Origin: Desulfobacteraceae bacterium
GTDB lineage: Bacteria > Desulfobacterota > DSM-4660 > Desulfatiglandales > Desulfatiglandaceae
Assembly (NCBI GenBank): GCA_011042035.1
Contig: DQZA01000074.1
Coordinates: 1-5,769, forward strand
Direction: 5' to 3'
Length of the DNA: 5,769 bases
Made by a program: the position numbers and the translations under genes. Numbering within the stretch: position 1 is the stretch's first letter; each line of letters opens with the position of its first letter. The notes under the pieces are model-generated. The model saw only the letters and a list, made by a program, of their open reading frames with translations, was not told where the DNA came from and searched no databases. Of the stretch, positions 5,131 through 5,769 are shown piece by piece.

Positions 5131-5769
5131 GTGAGCCTCTTAAACACTCCTTCATTAAGTCCTAAACCGAGAGTTATATTTATGGGCACACCTGACTTCG
5201 CGGTGCCTGCCTTGCGCGCGTTGATAGAAACCGAGGTTATCCTTTTGGCTGTGGTTACTCAGCCAGACCGCCCAAAAGGCAGAGGGCGGAAACTGGCCCC
5301 TCCCCCCGTAAAACAGGTTGCCCTGGAGGAAGGGCTACAGGTACTGCAACCCGAAAGAGCCTCTAGTCCTGAGTTTTGCGAAGAAATAAGAAAAATGTCG
5401 CCCGACCTTATTGTGGTGGTTGCCTTTGGACAAATCCTGAAGAAGAATCTCCTAGAAGTACCCACTTGGGGCGCGCTTAACATCCATGCATCCCTCTTGC
5501 CCAAGTATAGAGGGGCTGCTCCAATACAATGGGTCATACTCCAAGGTGAAACCAAGACAGGGCTAACGGCCATGAAGATGGACGAGGGTATGGACACCGG
5601 GCCGGTGATACGACAAATGGAGATTGCCATTGAGCGGTACGAGACAGGTGGGCATTTACATGACCGGCTTTCATCGCTGGCAGGACCATTTCTCGTCGAT
5701 GTATTGGACAGTTTGACGACAGGGGATTATTCTTTGCAAGTGCAAGATGACTTTCTAGCGACATATGCG
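5131..5769 (+). CDS. fmt: Methionyl-tRNA formyltransferase (3' end beyond window)
   Basis: 213 codons of an open frame run off the window end. Fmt transfers a formyl group from 10-formyltetrahydrofolate to Met-tRNA(fMet) for translation initiation. Visible are the first beta strand RVIFMGTPDFAVPAL, the tRNA-contacting loop TQPDRPKGRGRKLAPPPVK, the folate-site signature NIHASLLPKYRGAAPIQW with catalytic Asn117 and His119, and MDEGMDTGPVI with catalytic Asp155 (numbered from GTG 5131). The last codons read DFLATYA, close to the TYAPKI segment where the catalytic domain ends, so the C-terminal OB-like domain is missing only because of the window edge. The first in-frame ATG (5182) would remove beta strand 1, so a non-ATG start is needed: GTG 5131 is preferred, TTG 5125 is possible, and neither has a strong Shine-Dalgarno. 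Translation may be coupled to def, which ends 13 nt before. Confidence 0.93.
   Translation, partial: MSLLNTPSLSPKPRVIFMGTPDFAVPALRALIETEVILLAVVTQPDRPKGRGRKLAPPPVKQVALEEGLQVLQPERASSPEFCEEIRKMSPDLIVVVAFGQILKKNLLEVPTWGALNIHASLLPKYRGAAPIQWVILQGETKTGLTAMKMDEGMDTGPVIRQMEIAIERYETGGHLHDRLSSLAGPFLVDVLDSLTTGDYSLQVQDDFLATYA

Noticed and set aside
5259..5630. Antisense reading frame within fmt
   Set aside because: It overlaps the catalytic Fmt signature NIHASLLP and is a composition artefact of that conserved coding sequence.

Overview
The window looks like chromosomal DNA from a Gram-negative bacterium. The evidence is a TonB-type protein, a LivF-type ABC ATPase beside an acyl-CoA ligase, and a bacterial def-fmt pair. 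ABC importer genes next to AMP-forming ligases, together with the overall protein flavour, fit an anaerobic Desulfobacterota (Deltaproteobacteria)-type genome. That assignment is an inference from gene content; no rRNA or other strong taxonomic marker is present.

Layout. (1) Positions 1-2419, + strand: the 3' end of a LivF-like ABC ATPase gene, an AMP-forming fatty-acid/carboxylate-CoA ligase 23 nt downstream, and an 81-codon gene of unknown function that overlaps the ligase stop as ATGA. This reads as the end of an uptake-and-activation operon: a carboxylic acid or amino-acid-like substrate is imported and a carboxylate is converted to its CoA thioester. A hairpin at 2524-2550 could end this transcript, and it lies inside the 3' coding end of the convergent gene. 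(2) Positions 2494-4446, - strand: an HD-domain phosphohydrolase, a short TonB-like energy transducer (29-nt overlap) and an EI24/CysZ-like membrane protein (29-nt gap), read in that order and probably co-transcribed. (3) Positions 4447-4592: a divergent intergenic region with candidate promoters for both sides. (4) Positions 4593-5769, + strand: peptide deformylase (def) followed 13 nt later by methionyl-tRNA formyltransferase (fmt, cut by the window end). This is the classic pair that adds and then removes the N-formyl group of initiator methionine.

The start sites of the HD-domain gene and def are placed downstream of the longest reading frames because Shine-Dalgarno-like sites and putative promoters agree on the shorter versions. 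Fmt most likely uses a non-ATG start.

Most of the window is ordinary housekeeping and metabolic content. I found no mobile element, CRISPR array, tRNA or rRNA. The points most worth a second look are the translationally coupled 81-aa orphan protein, the HD/TonB/EI24 operon with its very short TonB linker, the overlapping terminator, and two Gly-to-Ala motif variants (ligase motif A8 and the deformylase CLS motif).
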